64,000 bases of DNA from Syntrophobacterales bacterium (GTDB taxonomy: Bacteria; Desulfobacterota; Desulfobaccia; Desulfobaccales; 0-14-0-80-60-11). Shown here piece by piece: positions 43,992 to 52,742 of the stretch. The stretch is taken from positions 15,899 through 79,898 of the forward strand of contig JALNYP010000008.1 in assembly GCA_023229795.1 (NCBI GenBank). The letters run 5' to 3'. How positions within the stretch are numbered: position 1 is the first letter of the stretch; each line of letters starts with the position of its first letter. The notes below the pieces were generated by a model. It was given only the letters and a program-made list of their open reading frames with translations. It made no database searches and was not told the DNA's origin. Made by a program: the position numbers and the translations under genes.

Positions 43992-45245
43992 ATGGATAAT
44001 CAAAAGCATTATTCTGCGGTAATCCTGGGCGGCGGCATCGCCGGGATCAGCACCGCTCTGGAGTTGGCCCGCCTGGGCCATGACGTCGCCCTGGTGGAAA
44101 AGACCCCGTTTTTCGGCGGGAGGGCGGCCCACTTTTGCTGCAAAGCCACCGATGCCTGCCAAAAGTGCGGCGCCTGCCTGGTGGATGAGCGTCTCAAGGC
44201 CCTCTTTCAGGAGCCCCGGATCACCCTGCTTTCCGCCGCCGAATTGACCGAGGTCTCCCGGGACGACGGCCCCTTCCGCCTGCACCTGAAGCAGCAGCCC
44301 CAGGTCATCAGCCCGGAGCGTTGCGTGAACTGTGGCCTCTGTCTCGAAGAGTGCCCCGCGGCCGAGCAGGGCGCCATCGTCACCACCACCATCACCCAGA
44401 ATCACCCCCGGTACGCGGTGAATCCCGCCGCCTGTCTCTATTTCAAGGACGGCTCCTGCCAGGTCTGCGCCCAAATCTGCCCACCCACGGCCCGGGCCAT
44501 CGACCTGAGCCGAACCCAACAGACCCTTGAGGTGACCGCCGACGCGGTCATCGTGGCCACGGGCTACCGGCCCTCCGATCCCCAGGCCCGGCCCCATTAC
44601 GGCTACGGCCGCCTGCCCCATCTCATTACCGGCATTGAGCTGGAAGAGATGCTGCGCAACCGGGGGCTGAAAGGCGCGGATGGCAAGCCCCGTAAGATCG
44701 CCTTCATTCAATGCGTGGGCAGCCGGGACCAACAGCATCCCTATTGCTCCCAGGTCTGCTGCGCCTATACCCTGAGGCTGGCCCGGCTCTTGAAGCACCG
44801 GATCCCCGACGCCGAGGTCGCCACCTTTTATATGGACCTGCAGAATGTCGGCCGGGATGCGGCGCAATTTCAGGCCGCGGCGGCGCGGGAGATCAAGTTA
44901 TGCCGGGCCTTGCCGGGTGACCTGAGGGTCAACCCCGACGGCGACCTGAGCCTGCGCTACCTAGAGGAAGACAGCGGCCGGCCCGTGGACGCGGCCTTCG
45001 ACCTGGTGGTGTTAGCCGTGGGCATCACCCCCGGCGGCGATAACCCCGCCCTGGCCGACCTGCTCCAGGTGAAGTTGACCCCGGAGGGGTTCTTTCAGGC
45101 CGCCGACCCGCGGCACCGTTCCCAAACCTCTCAACCGGGCCTCTTCCTGGCCGGCACCGCCGAAGGCCCCCGGGATATCGCCGGGTGCATCGCCCAGGCC
45201 ACGGCCGCGGCCCGCCAGGTAAGCCAATACGTGAAAAGACCATGA
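43992..45245 (+). CDS. QmoA/HdrA-like flavoprotein
   Basis: This 417-residue protein is a single HdrA-like unit close to QmoA in length. It has FAD-binding ILGGGIAGISTALELARLG (residues 11-29), HFCCKATDACQKCGACL near 49-66, ferredoxin-like CVNCGLCLEECPAAEQ at about 110-125, and IQCVGSRDQQHPYCSQVCCAYT. In Qmo complexes QmoA and QmoB move electrons between quinones and APS reductase; here there is no aprAB nearby. Beside metVF it is more likely a second electron branch of the Hdr system. The stop overlaps the next gene's ATG. Confidence 0.85.
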   Translation: MDNQKHYSAVILGGGIAGISTALELARLGHDVALVEKTPFFGGRAAHFCCKATDACQKCGACLVDERLKALFQEPRITLLSAAELTEVSRDDGPFRLHLKQQPQVISPERCVNCGLCLEECPAAEQGAIVTTTITQNHPRYAVNPAACLYFKDGSCQVCAQICPPTARAIDLSRTQQTLEVTADAVIVATGYRPSDPQARPHYGYGRLPHLITGIELEEMLRNRGLKGADGKPRKIAFIQCVGSRDQQHPYCSQVCCAYTLRLARLLKHRIPDAEVATFYMDLQNVGRDAAQFQAAAAREIKLCRALPGDLRVNPDGDLSLRYLEEDSGRPVDAAFDLVVLAVGITPGGDNPALADLLQVKLTPEGFFQAADPRHRSQTSQPGLFLAGTAEGPRDIAGCIAQATAAARQVSQYVKRP

Positions 45246-47275
45246 GAACCCCACAGCCTTTGGAAATCATCCTCGCCCACGGCCCGGAACTCACCGCCGG
45301 GGGGCTCGACTACTACCAGCTGGGTCTGTGGGCCGCGGGGCTGACCCACAGCCGCATTCTGGCCCTCAACCCCCAATTGCCGGCGGCCGAACTGGAAGCC
45401 CGCCTGCGGGCCTTCTTGCACGAGGGCCTGGAACATCCGATCTTGATGGTGGCTCTGGACCCGCATCGCCGGGCCCAAAGCATCATCCGGGTGCTCCTGG
45501 ATCGGCTTGGCGTCAACCCCGAGGTCCTCACGGTCCTGGATCTCCAGGAGGCCTTGGGGTACCAGGACCCCCGGTCGTGCAGCCTGAAGGCTCACCACCT
45601 CATCCGGCTGGCCGCGTCCATCATCACCCGGGCCAACCCCATCACCAGCCAGGAGGTGCCGGTGAGCACCCGGGTGCTGGTCTGGGGGGACTCCTTTGCA
45701 GCGATGAAAGCCGCGGCCGACCTGGCCCGCCTGGGTTACCAGGTGATCCATGCCATGCCTCATCCGTTTCTGAAGCCGTTGATCCCCTGCGGCAAGTCTA
45801 CCCAGGTCCCCACTGAGGACTTGGAAGATTTGGTCCGCCAGATGGACCATCCGGCCATTGAGCCGCTGACCGAAGCGCATCTGGTCCAGGCGGAAGGCAG
45901 CGCCGGCAATTTCCGCGTCCGGCTCCAAACTTCCGAAGGCCTCCGGGAAGAGGTGGTCGGCGCCATGGTCCTGGCCCCGGAAATGCGGCTGGAGACCAGC
46001 AGCCCGTTGGACGGCCCGGCGTCGCACCCCCGGGTGATTTCTCATACCCGCCTGGAAGCCATCCTGGCCTCTCCGGAGGAAGCCGACCGGTTGTTTGCCC
46101 CGGCCGATACCCGCGTCCGGGTGGCGCTGCAAGGCGGGGACGCCAATCCCCTGGCCCTGCGCCGGGCCCTGGGCACCGCGGCCCAATTGCTGACCTGGTA
46201 CGACCTCCAGGTGTTCATGTTCGTCCGGGACGCCAAAGTGGGAGCCCCGGACATGGAAGCCATCCTCGAGGAATCCCTGGCTTCCGGGCTCATCGTCTTC
46301 AAGCTCCCGCAATTTCCTAGCCTGTCCATTGCCGACGATCGCCCTCACCTCACCTTTTTCGACCCGGTTATGCACGGCGAGGAAACCATGACCTGCGATC
46401 TCGTGGTCCTGGACGAGGCCCATCAGCCCGCCCCCGACAACGACGCGGTGTCCGAAATGTTGCGCCTCTTCCCGGGCCCCGGCGGCTTCCTCCAGGCCGA
46501 CAACGTCCGCAACCTGCCGGTGATCACCAACCGCCGGGGGGTGTATGTCGCCGGTCCCGGCCGCGGCGCCATGGACCTGGACCAGGCCTTTTTCGAAGCC
46601 GACGCCGCGGTCTCCGAAGTGCATCAGCTTCTGGGCCAGGGTCTGGCCCGGGCCCCCAAGGGCCGGGCCGTGGTGGACCGGGGCCGCTGCGTCCTGTGCC
46701 TCACCTGCCACCGCCTCTGTCCCCATGGGGCCGTCAGTTGGGACAACCGGGCCATCATCAACGAACTGGCCTGCCAGGGCTGCGGCGTCTGCGCCTCCCA
46801 GTGCCCCAATGACGCCATCCAGATCTGCAACTTCACCGACGACCAGGTGGTGGCGGCCTTCGAGACCCTCGACCCCCGCCTCACCCCCAAGATCATCGCC
46901 TTCATGTGCAAAAATTCCGCCTGGGAGGCCTATCAAGCGGCCTTGAAGCTGCCTGACACCTCCCTGCCCCTGGGTTTCACCCCCCTCAGGATGCCCTGCG
47001 CCGGCAAGATCGACATCGATTATCTCCTCAAGGCCTTCACTCACGGCGCCGACGCGGTACTGGTCCTGGCCTGCCACCCGGACAACTGCAAATCCCAGCA
47101 GGGCAACCTGCACGCCCAATGGCGCGTAGATCGGGCCCGGGAGCTGCTGGCCGATGCCGGTGTCGATCCCCAGCGCCTGGTTTTTAAGACCCTGGCCGCC
47201 AACTCCCCCCAGGATTTCCTGGCCGCGGTATCCTCCGTGACCGAGATGCTGGGAGTCCTCAAGGCCGCCGCCTGA
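45242..47275 (+). CDS. QmoB-like HdrA-MvhD fusion protein
   Basis: This 677-residue protein starts at MRTPQPLEIILAHG (ATGA overlap). It has an HdrA-like flavin region in which the usual GGGxAG reads VLVWGDSFAAMKAAADLAR, so FAD binding looks weakened. Two 4Fe-4S sites follow (CVLCLTCHRLCPHG near 483-496, CQGCGVCASQCPND near 516-529), and a C-terminal MvhD-like module (MPCAGKIDIDYLLKAFTHGADAVLVLACHPDNCKSQQGN). This order matches QmoB. It ends the hdr-met operon and is followed by a strong terminator. Confidence 0.85.
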   Translation: MRTPQPLEIILAHGPELTAGGLDYYQLGLWAAGLTHSRILALNPQLPAAELEARLRAFLHEGLEHPILMVALDPHRRAQSIIRVLLDRLGVNPEVLTVLDLQEALGYQDPRSCSLKAHHLIRLAASIITRANPITSQEVPVSTRVLVWGDSFAAMKAAADLARLGYQVIHAMPHPFLKPLIPCGKSTQVPTEDLEDLVRQMDHPAIEPLTEAHLVQAEGSAGNFRVRLQTSEGLREEVVGAMVLAPEMRLETSSPLDGPASHPRVISHTRLEAILASPEEADRLFAPADTRVRVALQGGDANPLALRRALGTAAQLLTWYDLQVFMFVRDAKVGAPDMEAILEESLASGLIVFKLPQFPSLSIADDRPHLTFFDPVMHGEETMTCDLVVLDEAHQPAPDNDAVSEMLRLFPGPGGFLQADNVRNLPVITNRRGVYVAGPGRGAMDLDQAFFEADAAVSEVHQLLGQGLARAPKGRAVVDRGRCVLCLTCHRLCPHGAVSWDNRAIINELACQGCGVCASQCPNDAIQICNFTDDQVVAAFETLDPRLTPKIIAFMCKNSAWEAYQAALKLPDTSLPLGFTPLRMPCAGKIDIDYLLKAFTHGADAVLVLACHPDNCKSQQGNLHAQWRVDRARELLADAGVDPQRLVFKTLAANSPQDFLAAVSSVTEMLGVLKAAA

Positions 47276-47290
47276 CCCCCCCGCCTTAGC

Positions 47291-47326
47291 AAAAGGGCGA
47301 CCCGCGGGTCGCCCTTTTGATTTTTT
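47291..47326 (+). terminator. Rho-independent terminator of the hdr-met operon
   Basis: AAAAGGGCGACCCG pairs exactly with CGGGTCGCCCTTTT, followed by GATTTTTT. The stem is a near-perfect palindrome of 14 bp with a U-rich tail, 15 bases after the QmoB-like stop. Confidence 0.9.
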
Positions 47327-47345
47327 CATTATACCGAGAAGCCAG

Positions 47346-47400
47346 TAGGGGCGCACCTGTGCGCCCTGACCCGAGGGCGGACACACAGGTCCGCCCCTAC
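47346..47400. repeat. GTAGGGGCG palindromic intergenic repeat
   Basis: GTAGGGGCGCACCTGTGCGC and the complementary ACACAGGTCCGCCCCTAC enclose a short spacer. It is related to the element at 41782-41840. Confidence 0.75.
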
Positions 47401-47577
47401 CCTTTTCTTGGGGATTCGCAAATTTGGCAGAGGTTTCGAGTGAGGACTGCGGGGGCTGGGTGATCAGAAATGGGTGCCATAAGGTGGGGAGCCGGGCCGG
47501 CTGTTTCCCGGCTCCCCTGACTAGAACTGGAGGGAACGCCTGTCGGGGCGGTATAAGTCCGCCCCGACGGTAAACCA

Positions 47578-49530
47578 CTATTTGCCAATCACCAAGATCA
47601 CCGCGTCTTTGGCCACGGAGGCGCCGGGTTCGAAGTTGATGGCTTTGATGGTGCCGGAGGCCGGGGCCGGGAGGCTGTTTTGCATCTTCATGGCCTCGAG
47701 GACGCAGACCAGGTCGCCGTTGGCCACCTTGTCGCCCACCTTGACCGCGTAGCTGATGATCATGCCGGGCATGGGGGCTCTAAGGGGCACTTCGCCCGCG
47801 GCCAGGGTCTCGGCGGCCGGGGCCGCTTTGGGGGCCAGGGCCGGTTTCGGCGCCGCGACCACAGGCGAGACGCCTGTGCCACCAGCCGCCGGCGCGGCGC
47901 TGATGCCGCTGATCACCGGGGCCCCGGAGGTGCACTCCACCTCCACCGCGTAGTACTGCCCCTCTACGAAGACGTTGAAGGTCCTGAGGCCCGGGCCCTT
48001 CTCCGGCGCGGCCTTGTCCAGGCCGTCGATGAACTCCTTGACCTTGGCGAAGAGCTTTTTCTGCTTGATGGCGCTATAGACGTCGTCTTCCAGCTTGACC
48101 TGCTCCAGGGTCTTGGCCTTGACCTCGGCCGGGATGGGCTCGATCCCGTACTTCCACTTCAGGAAGCGCATGCCGGTGGTGGGGTACAGGGCATAGATCA
48201 GGATGTCGCCGTCGTTTTTGGCGATGGACTTGGTGTCCGCCACCGCCTTATCCCATTCGGGCGCCAGGATGTCCCCGGGCCGTCCGGTGATGGGGGTCTC
48301 GCCCCGCTCATAGCCCTTGAGGACCCGTTTCTGCACCTCGGGATCCAGGGGGGCCGGGGTCTTGCCGTAGAGGCCGTAGGCCAGGCCCTGGCTCTCGGCG
48401 GTCACCTTGTTGTAGCGCCCGAAGAGCACGTTCATCACCGCCTGGATGCCCACGATCTGGCTGGTGGGGGTCACCAGCGGCGGATAGCCCAGCTCTTTCC
48501 GGGTCTGGGGCAGGTCCGCCATGACTTCATGGATGCGGTCCAGCGCGTCCAGCTCTTTGAGCTGGTTCACCAGGTTGGAGTACATGCCGCCGGGGATCTG
48601 GTGCAGGAGCACGCCGGTGTCGATCTGGGCCATCTTGGAGGTGTCCAGGAGGTCGCGGTATTTCACCGCCACCTTCTCCAGGTCGTAGCCGATCTCGATC
48701 AGCGTGGCCAGGTCCATGTCGGTTTCCCGGTCGGTGCCCTCCACCGCCACCAGCAGGGGCTCGATGGCCGGCTGGGAGGTGCGCAGGGCAAAGGGCGAGA
48801 GACACGTATCCACCACGTCCACGCCCGCCTCGATGGCCTTCAGGTAGCTCATGGAGCCGGAGCCCGAGGTGTAGTGGGTGTGGAACTCCACCGGGATCTT
48901 GACCGTCTCCTTGATGCCCTTGATGATGGCGTAGGCGTCGTTGGGGGAGCACATGCCGGCCATGTCCTTGAGGACGAAGGAGTCGGCCCCCATCGCTTCG
49001 GACTTCTTGGCGAAGTTGACGTAGTAGTCGAGATTAAAGATGGGGCCGCCCATGCGCCGCTGGGTCAGGGAGTAGCACACCGCGGCCTGGAAGTGGGCCA
49101 TGAGGCCTTGCTTCTTGGCGTCCATGAGGGCCTTCACCGCCACTTCCCAGTTGCGCATGTCGTTTAAGGCGTCGAAGACCCGGAAGACGTCCACCCCGGC
49201 CTCCGCGGCGTAGCGCACGAAGCGGTAGGTGAGATCGTCGGCGTAGTTCCGGTACCCCACCAGGTTCTGGCCTCTGAGGAGCATCATGGTGGGGGTCTTC
49301 TTCAGGATCCCCTTGATGGTACGGATCCGCTCCCAGGGGTCGTCGCCCAGGAAGCGGTGGGTGGTGTCGAAGGTGGCGCCCCCCCAGACCTCGATGGCAA
49401 AGTAGCCCATCTGGTCCATGCGCTCCATGAAGGGGATGATGTCCTCGGACCGCATGCGGGTGGCTAAGAGCGACTGGTGCCCGTCCCGAAAGGTGGTGTC
49501 CGTGAATTTGATGGGGTTTTTTCCGGCCAT
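47578..49530 (-). CDS. Biotin-carrying carboxyltransferase (pyruvate carboxylase B / oxaloacetate decarboxylase alpha type)
   Basis: This 650-residue protein has a carboxyltransferase barrel with metal-ligand start IKFTDTTFRDGHQSLLATRMR (residues 6-26), the catalytic Lys region SFVLKDMAGMCSP and metal HTHYTSGSG. A conserved PYC_OADA domain follows, then an Ala/Pro linker and a biotinyl domain with the attachment site VLEAMKMQNS (about 608-617). It moves carboxyl groups between biotin and pyruvate/oxaloacetate. The linker includes GGTGVSPV, encoded by a dispersed intergenic repeat. With the other two genes it resembles a methylmalonyl-CoA:pyruvate transcarboxylase or decarboxylase. Confidence 0.93.
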   Translation of the reverse strand: MAGKNPIKFTDTTFRDGHQSLLATRMRSEDIIPFMERMDQMGYFAIEVWGGATFDTTHRFLGDDPWERIRTIKGILKKTPTMMLLRGQNLVGYRNYADDLTYRFVRYAAEAGVDVFRVFDALNDMRNWEVAVKALMDAKKQGLMAHFQAAVCYSLTQRRMGGPIFNLDYYVNFAKKSEAMGADSFVLKDMAGMCSPNDAYAIIKGIKETVKIPVEFHTHYTSGSGSMSYLKAIEAGVDVVDTCLSPFALRTSQPAIEPLLVAVEGTDRETDMDLATLIEIGYDLEKVAVKYRDLLDTSKMAQIDTGVLLHQIPGGMYSNLVNQLKELDALDRIHEVMADLPQTRKELGYPPLVTPTSQIVGIQAVMNVLFGRYNKVTAESQGLAYGLYGKTPAPLDPEVQKRVLKGYERGETPITGRPGDILAPEWDKAVADTKSIAKNDGDILIYALYPTTGMRFLKWKYGIEPIPAEVKAKTLEQVKLEDDVYSAIKQKKLFAKVKEFIDGLDKAAPEKGPGLRTFNVFVEGQYYAVEVECTSGAPVISGISAAPAAGGTGVSPVVAAPKPALAPKAAPAAETLAAGEVPLRAPMPGMIISYAVKVGDKVANGDLVCVLEAMKMQNSLPAPASGTIKAINFEPGASVAKDAVILVIGK

Positions 49531-49791
49531 TTATGACTCCTTTGTCGTCAGCTTTCAGCTGTCAGCCATCAGCTGTCAGCTTTGAAGCACACCGATGAGT
49601 TTGTTTGTCGTTTTCCAGTTCCTGAAGAACCTTGGTTAAATCCCCCTAAATCCCCCTTTTGCCAAGGGGGACTTGAAAACCCGGCGCTTTCTGCCTCCGC
49701 CTGGGCTCTCCCCCCTTTGGCAAAGGGGGGCAGGGGGGATTTGGCCTTTATCTTTGAGCTGAAAGCTGACCGCTGACCGCTGATCGCTTCC
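49531..49791. repeat. Short-word and C-rich palindromic repeats downstream of the carboxylase subunit gene
   Basis: No gene. It contains GCTTTCAGCTGTCAGCCATC-type word repeats (49549-49585) and TCCCCCTAAATCCCCCTTTT with GGGGG partners through 49745. The same family occurs at 50195-50292, 61975-62110 and 63781-63916. Confidence 0.7.
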
Positions 49792-49995
49792 TTACCTCAA
49801 ACTCCGCCGCTGCATTAAGAGCCTGAGCTGCATGGCCTCCTGCCGGCCGGACAGGGCCCAGAGGTTCACGGGCGGCCCCGCGGGCCGGGCCGCGGCCTGG
49901 CTCAGCGCCGCGGCCTGTACGGCCTCTTCGTCGGCGATAAAGGCCGCGATAGCCCCGCTGATGGCCGCGAGAATCGGTGGTTGGATGGCTTTCAC
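49792..49995 (-). CDS. Small carboxylase-associated protein
   Basis: This 67-residue protein has a GTG start with GAGGAG 9 bases upstream. It has an Ala-rich helical first half (PPILAAISGAIAAFIADEEAVQAAAL) and a C-terminal VNLWALSGRQEAMQLRLLMQRR. The W..(S/A)GR.EAM..R...QRR pattern is what I recall for small acyl-CoA carboxylase/decarboxylase companions (epsilon-like). It lies between the biotin-carrying and acyl-CoA carboxyltransferase subunits on the same strand, which supports a shared complex. Confidence 0.6.
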   Translation of the reverse strand: MKAIQPPILAAISGAIAAFIADEEAVQAAALSQAAARPAGPPVNLWALSGRQEAMQLRLLMQRRSLR

Positions 49996-50371
49996 GTTGG
50001 TCTTCTCCTCTTACTAAAGCTCTCGGCTTTCAGCCAAAAACTTTTTAAATCCCCTTAAATCCAATACCGTTCACTTAAGCACTTGTAGGGGCGGGGTCTC
50101 CCCGCCCTGGTTCAAAAAATGCCACGCGCTGGGCGGGGAAACCCCGCCCCTACATCCGAATAGATATCGCCAATGCTTACGAGTACAGCATGCCCCTAAA
50201 TCCCTCTTTGGCCCAGGGAGATTTGAAAACTCTGCATTTCCTGCCTCCGCCTGATTTCCCCCCTTTGCCAAAGGGGGGCAGGGGGGATTTGCTTTAGCTG
50301 ACCGCTGACAGCTTCCGGGCGACCCAGCGGGTCGCCCCTACGGCTAACCGCTAACTGCTAATTGCTAATTG
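49996..50371. repeat. Repeat-filled interval between carboxylase genes
   Basis: No gene. 50090-50154 is an inverted repeat of GTAGGGGCGGGGTCTCCCCG type. 50195-50292 is the CCCCTTTGCCAAAGGGGG family. 50310-50345 has GGGCGACCCAGCGGGTCGCCC followed by GCTAACCGCTAACTGC-type words. These elements could interrupt transcription between subunits. Confidence 0.7.
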
Positions 50372-51925
50372 CTACACGGGTATATTGCCGTGCTTCTTGG
50401 CCGGCAGGGTCTCCCGCTTGGTGGACAGAATCTCCAGGGCCTCGATGAGCCGGGGCCGGGTCTGCCGGGGCAGGATCACCTGATCCACAAAGCCCCGGGA
50501 CGCGGCGATGTAGGGGTTGTAGAGCAGGTTCTCATAGTTGTCGATGATCTCGGCCCGCTTGGCCACCGGGTCCTCGGCCGCCTTGATCTCCTTCCGGAAA
50601 ATCACGTTGGCCGCGCCCGAGGCCCCCATCACCGCGATCTCCGCGGTAGGCCAGGCGATGACCATGTCCGCGCCCAGGTCCCGGGAGCACATGGCCAGGT
50701 ACGAGCCGCCGTAGTCCTTGCGGGTTACCAACGTGATCTTGGGCACCGTGGCCTCGGAGTAGCACCACAGGAGCTTGGCGCCGTGGCGGATGATGCCGTG
50801 CCACTCCTGATCGCTGCCCGGCAGGTACCCGGGCACGTCCGCGATGGTCAGCAGCGGAATATTGAAGGCGTCGCAGAACCGGATGAAGCGCGTCGCCTTG
50901 TCCGCCGCGTCCACGTCCAGGCAGCCCGCCATGACCTGGGGGTTGTTGGCGATGATGCCGATGGGCCGCCCGCCCATCCGCGCGAAGGCCACGATGATAT
51001 TCTTGGCGAAATGCTCCAGGGGCTCGAAGATATCGCCGTGGTCCACGATGGCCCGGATGGCGTCGTACATGCTGTAGGAGGAGCGGGGGTCGTCGGGCAC
51101 GATCGCGTCCAGGGCCGCCTCTTCCCGGCCCGCGGGGTCGGTGGCCGCGGCCAGGGGCGGGTCTTCCATGTTGTTGTTGGGCAGAAAGCTCAGCAGCCGT
51201 TTGATCTGCTCGATGCAGTCCGCGTCGGACTCGCAGGCGAACTGGGCCACGCCGCTCTTGGCGTTGTGGGCCATGGCGCCGCCCAACTCCTCAAAGCTGA
51301 TCTCCTCGCCGGTGACGCTCTTAATCACGTCGGGGCCGGTGATGAACATGTACGAAGTGTTCTTCACCATGAAGATAAAGTCGGTCATGGCCGGGGAATA
51401 GACCGCGCCGCCCGCGGTGGGTCCCATGATGGCGGAGATCTGGGGGATGACGCCGCTCGAGATGGCGTTCCGATAGAAGATCTGCCCGTAGGCGCTCAAA
51501 GAATCCACGCCTTCCTGGATGCGGGCCCCGCCGGAGTCGTTGAAGCCCACCAGGGGCACCCCGGCCTTGAGCGCCAGGTCCATGACCTTGCAGATCTTTT
51601 TCGAGTGCATCTCGCCCAGCGACCCGGCCCGGGAGGTAAAGTCCTGGGCATAGGCGAACACCGGCCGGCCGTTCACCTGGCCGAAGCCGGTGATCACCCC
51701 GTCCGCGGGGATCTCCACCTTCTCCATGCCGAAGTTGACGCAGCGGTGCTTCACAAAGATATCGGTCTCCCGGAAGGTCCCCGGGTCAAAAAAGAGGTCC
51801 AGGCGCTCCCGGGCCGTGAGCTTGCCGCTGGCATGCTGCTTCTCCACCGCCTTGGCCCCACCCATCCCCTTGATCTGCCCTTCCTTCTCCTCCAACTCCC
51901 GGATCTTCTCGGCTACGGTCTTCAT
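50372..51925 (-). CDS. Acyl-CoA carboxyltransferase (methylmalonyl-CoA decarboxylase alpha / propionyl-CoA carboxylase beta / transcarboxylase 12S type)
   Basis: This 517-residue protein starts at MKTVAEKIRELEEKEG after AAGGAG; the frame upstream is not conserved-looking. It has the crotonase-like carboxyltransferase pair with GFNDSGGARIQEG and GPTAGGAVYSPAMTDF (about residues 124-136 and 160-180), and in the C-terminal half VPGYLPGSDQEWHGIIRHGAK and YGGSYLAMCSRDLGADM. It transfers carboxyl groups between biotin and propionyl-CoA/methylmalonyl-CoA. No biotin carboxylase or membrane beta subunit is in the window, which favours transcarboxylase-like use with the pycB-type protein. Confidence 0.93.
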   Translation of the reverse strand: MKTVAEKIRELEEKEGQIKGMGGAKAVEKQHASGKLTARERLDLFFDPGTFRETDIFVKHRCVNFGMEKVEIPADGVITGFGQVNGRPVFAYAQDFTSRAGSLGEMHSKKICKVMDLALKAGVPLVGFNDSGGARIQEGVDSLSAYGQIFYRNAISSGVIPQISAIMGPTAGGAVYSPAMTDFIFMVKNTSYMFITGPDVIKSVTGEEISFEELGGAMAHNAKSGVAQFACESDADCIEQIKRLLSFLPNNNMEDPPLAAATDPAGREEAALDAIVPDDPRSSYSMYDAIRAIVDHGDIFEPLEHFAKNIIVAFARMGGRPIGIIANNPQVMAGCLDVDAADKATRFIRFCDAFNIPLLTIADVPGYLPGSDQEWHGIIRHGAKLLWCYSEATVPKITLVTRKDYGGSYLAMCSRDLGADMVIAWPTAEIAVMGASGAANVIFRKEIKAAEDPVAKRAEIIDNYENLLYNPYIAASRGFVDQVILPRQTRPRLIEALEILSTKRETLPAKKHGNIPV

Positions 51926-52366
51926 TTGGCGACTCCTTATTTGGCGTAACCATCGTCCCCTGATCACCCGATAAAACCTGAAAACCACTCGATTCCTGAG
52001 GCGGGAACGATTTTGATGGACTAGGGAAGATTATTTGCTTTTTTGTCACCTGTCAACCGCAATCCGTGAAATAATTCTTAAAGACGGTTTTCTGTTTTCA
52101 GTTTTCGGTTTTCGGTTTAAAAAGAGATTAAGGACCGCATCGAATAATCTGGTAGCATAGGCGTCCCGCCTGTGCTGGGCGCAGGGTGCAAGCCGTGTAG
52201 GGTGCGCACCGCGCCCCAATCTTGGCCACGATGAGGGTAGCACAGGCTTTCCAGCCTGTGAGGGTATTTAAGGAGTGCGGGCCCGGAGGCCCGCCCCACC
52301 GCTCTTTGCCTGAATGACGCCGAGCCGGGAGGCTCCGGCCAGACTGCTCGACAAGAGGCAACCGCG

Positions 52367-52459
52367 ATGACAGTGCAAAAGCCATGTAGGGTGCGCAGCG
52401 CGCACCATCTTGGCCACCATGAGGGTGGCACAGGCTTTCCAGCCTGTGATGGTATTTAA
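52367..52459 (+). other. 30-codon mini-ORF from duplicated start, copy 1
   Basis: This frame has its own AAGAGG site and reads MTVQKPCRVRSAHHLGHHEG, ending at a TAA. It is a by-product of the tandem duplication rather than an evolved gene, but it could be translated. Confidence 0.5.
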
Positions 52460-52554
52460 GGAGTGCGGGCCCGGAGGCCCGCCCCACCGCTCTTTCCCTG
52501 AATTACGCCGAGCCGGGAGGCTCAGGCCAGACTACTCGACAAGAGGCAACCGCG

Positions 52555-52647
52555 ATGACAGTGCAAAAGCCATGTAGGGTGCGCAGCGCGCACCATCTTG
52601 GCCACGATGAGGGTGGCACAGGCTTTCCAGCCTGTGATGGTATTTAA
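52555..52647 (+). other. 30-codon mini-ORF from duplicated start, copy 2
   Basis: This is the same frame as copy 1 with one change in the HxEGG segment. It lies 188 bases downstream of copy 1 and 188 bases ahead of the real thioesterase ATG. Confidence 0.5.
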
Positions 52648-52742
52648 GGAGTGCGGGCCCGGAGGCCCGCCCCACCGCTCTTTGCCTGAATTACGCCGAG
52701 CCGGCAGGCTCCGGCCAGACTGCTCGACAAGAGGCAACCGCG

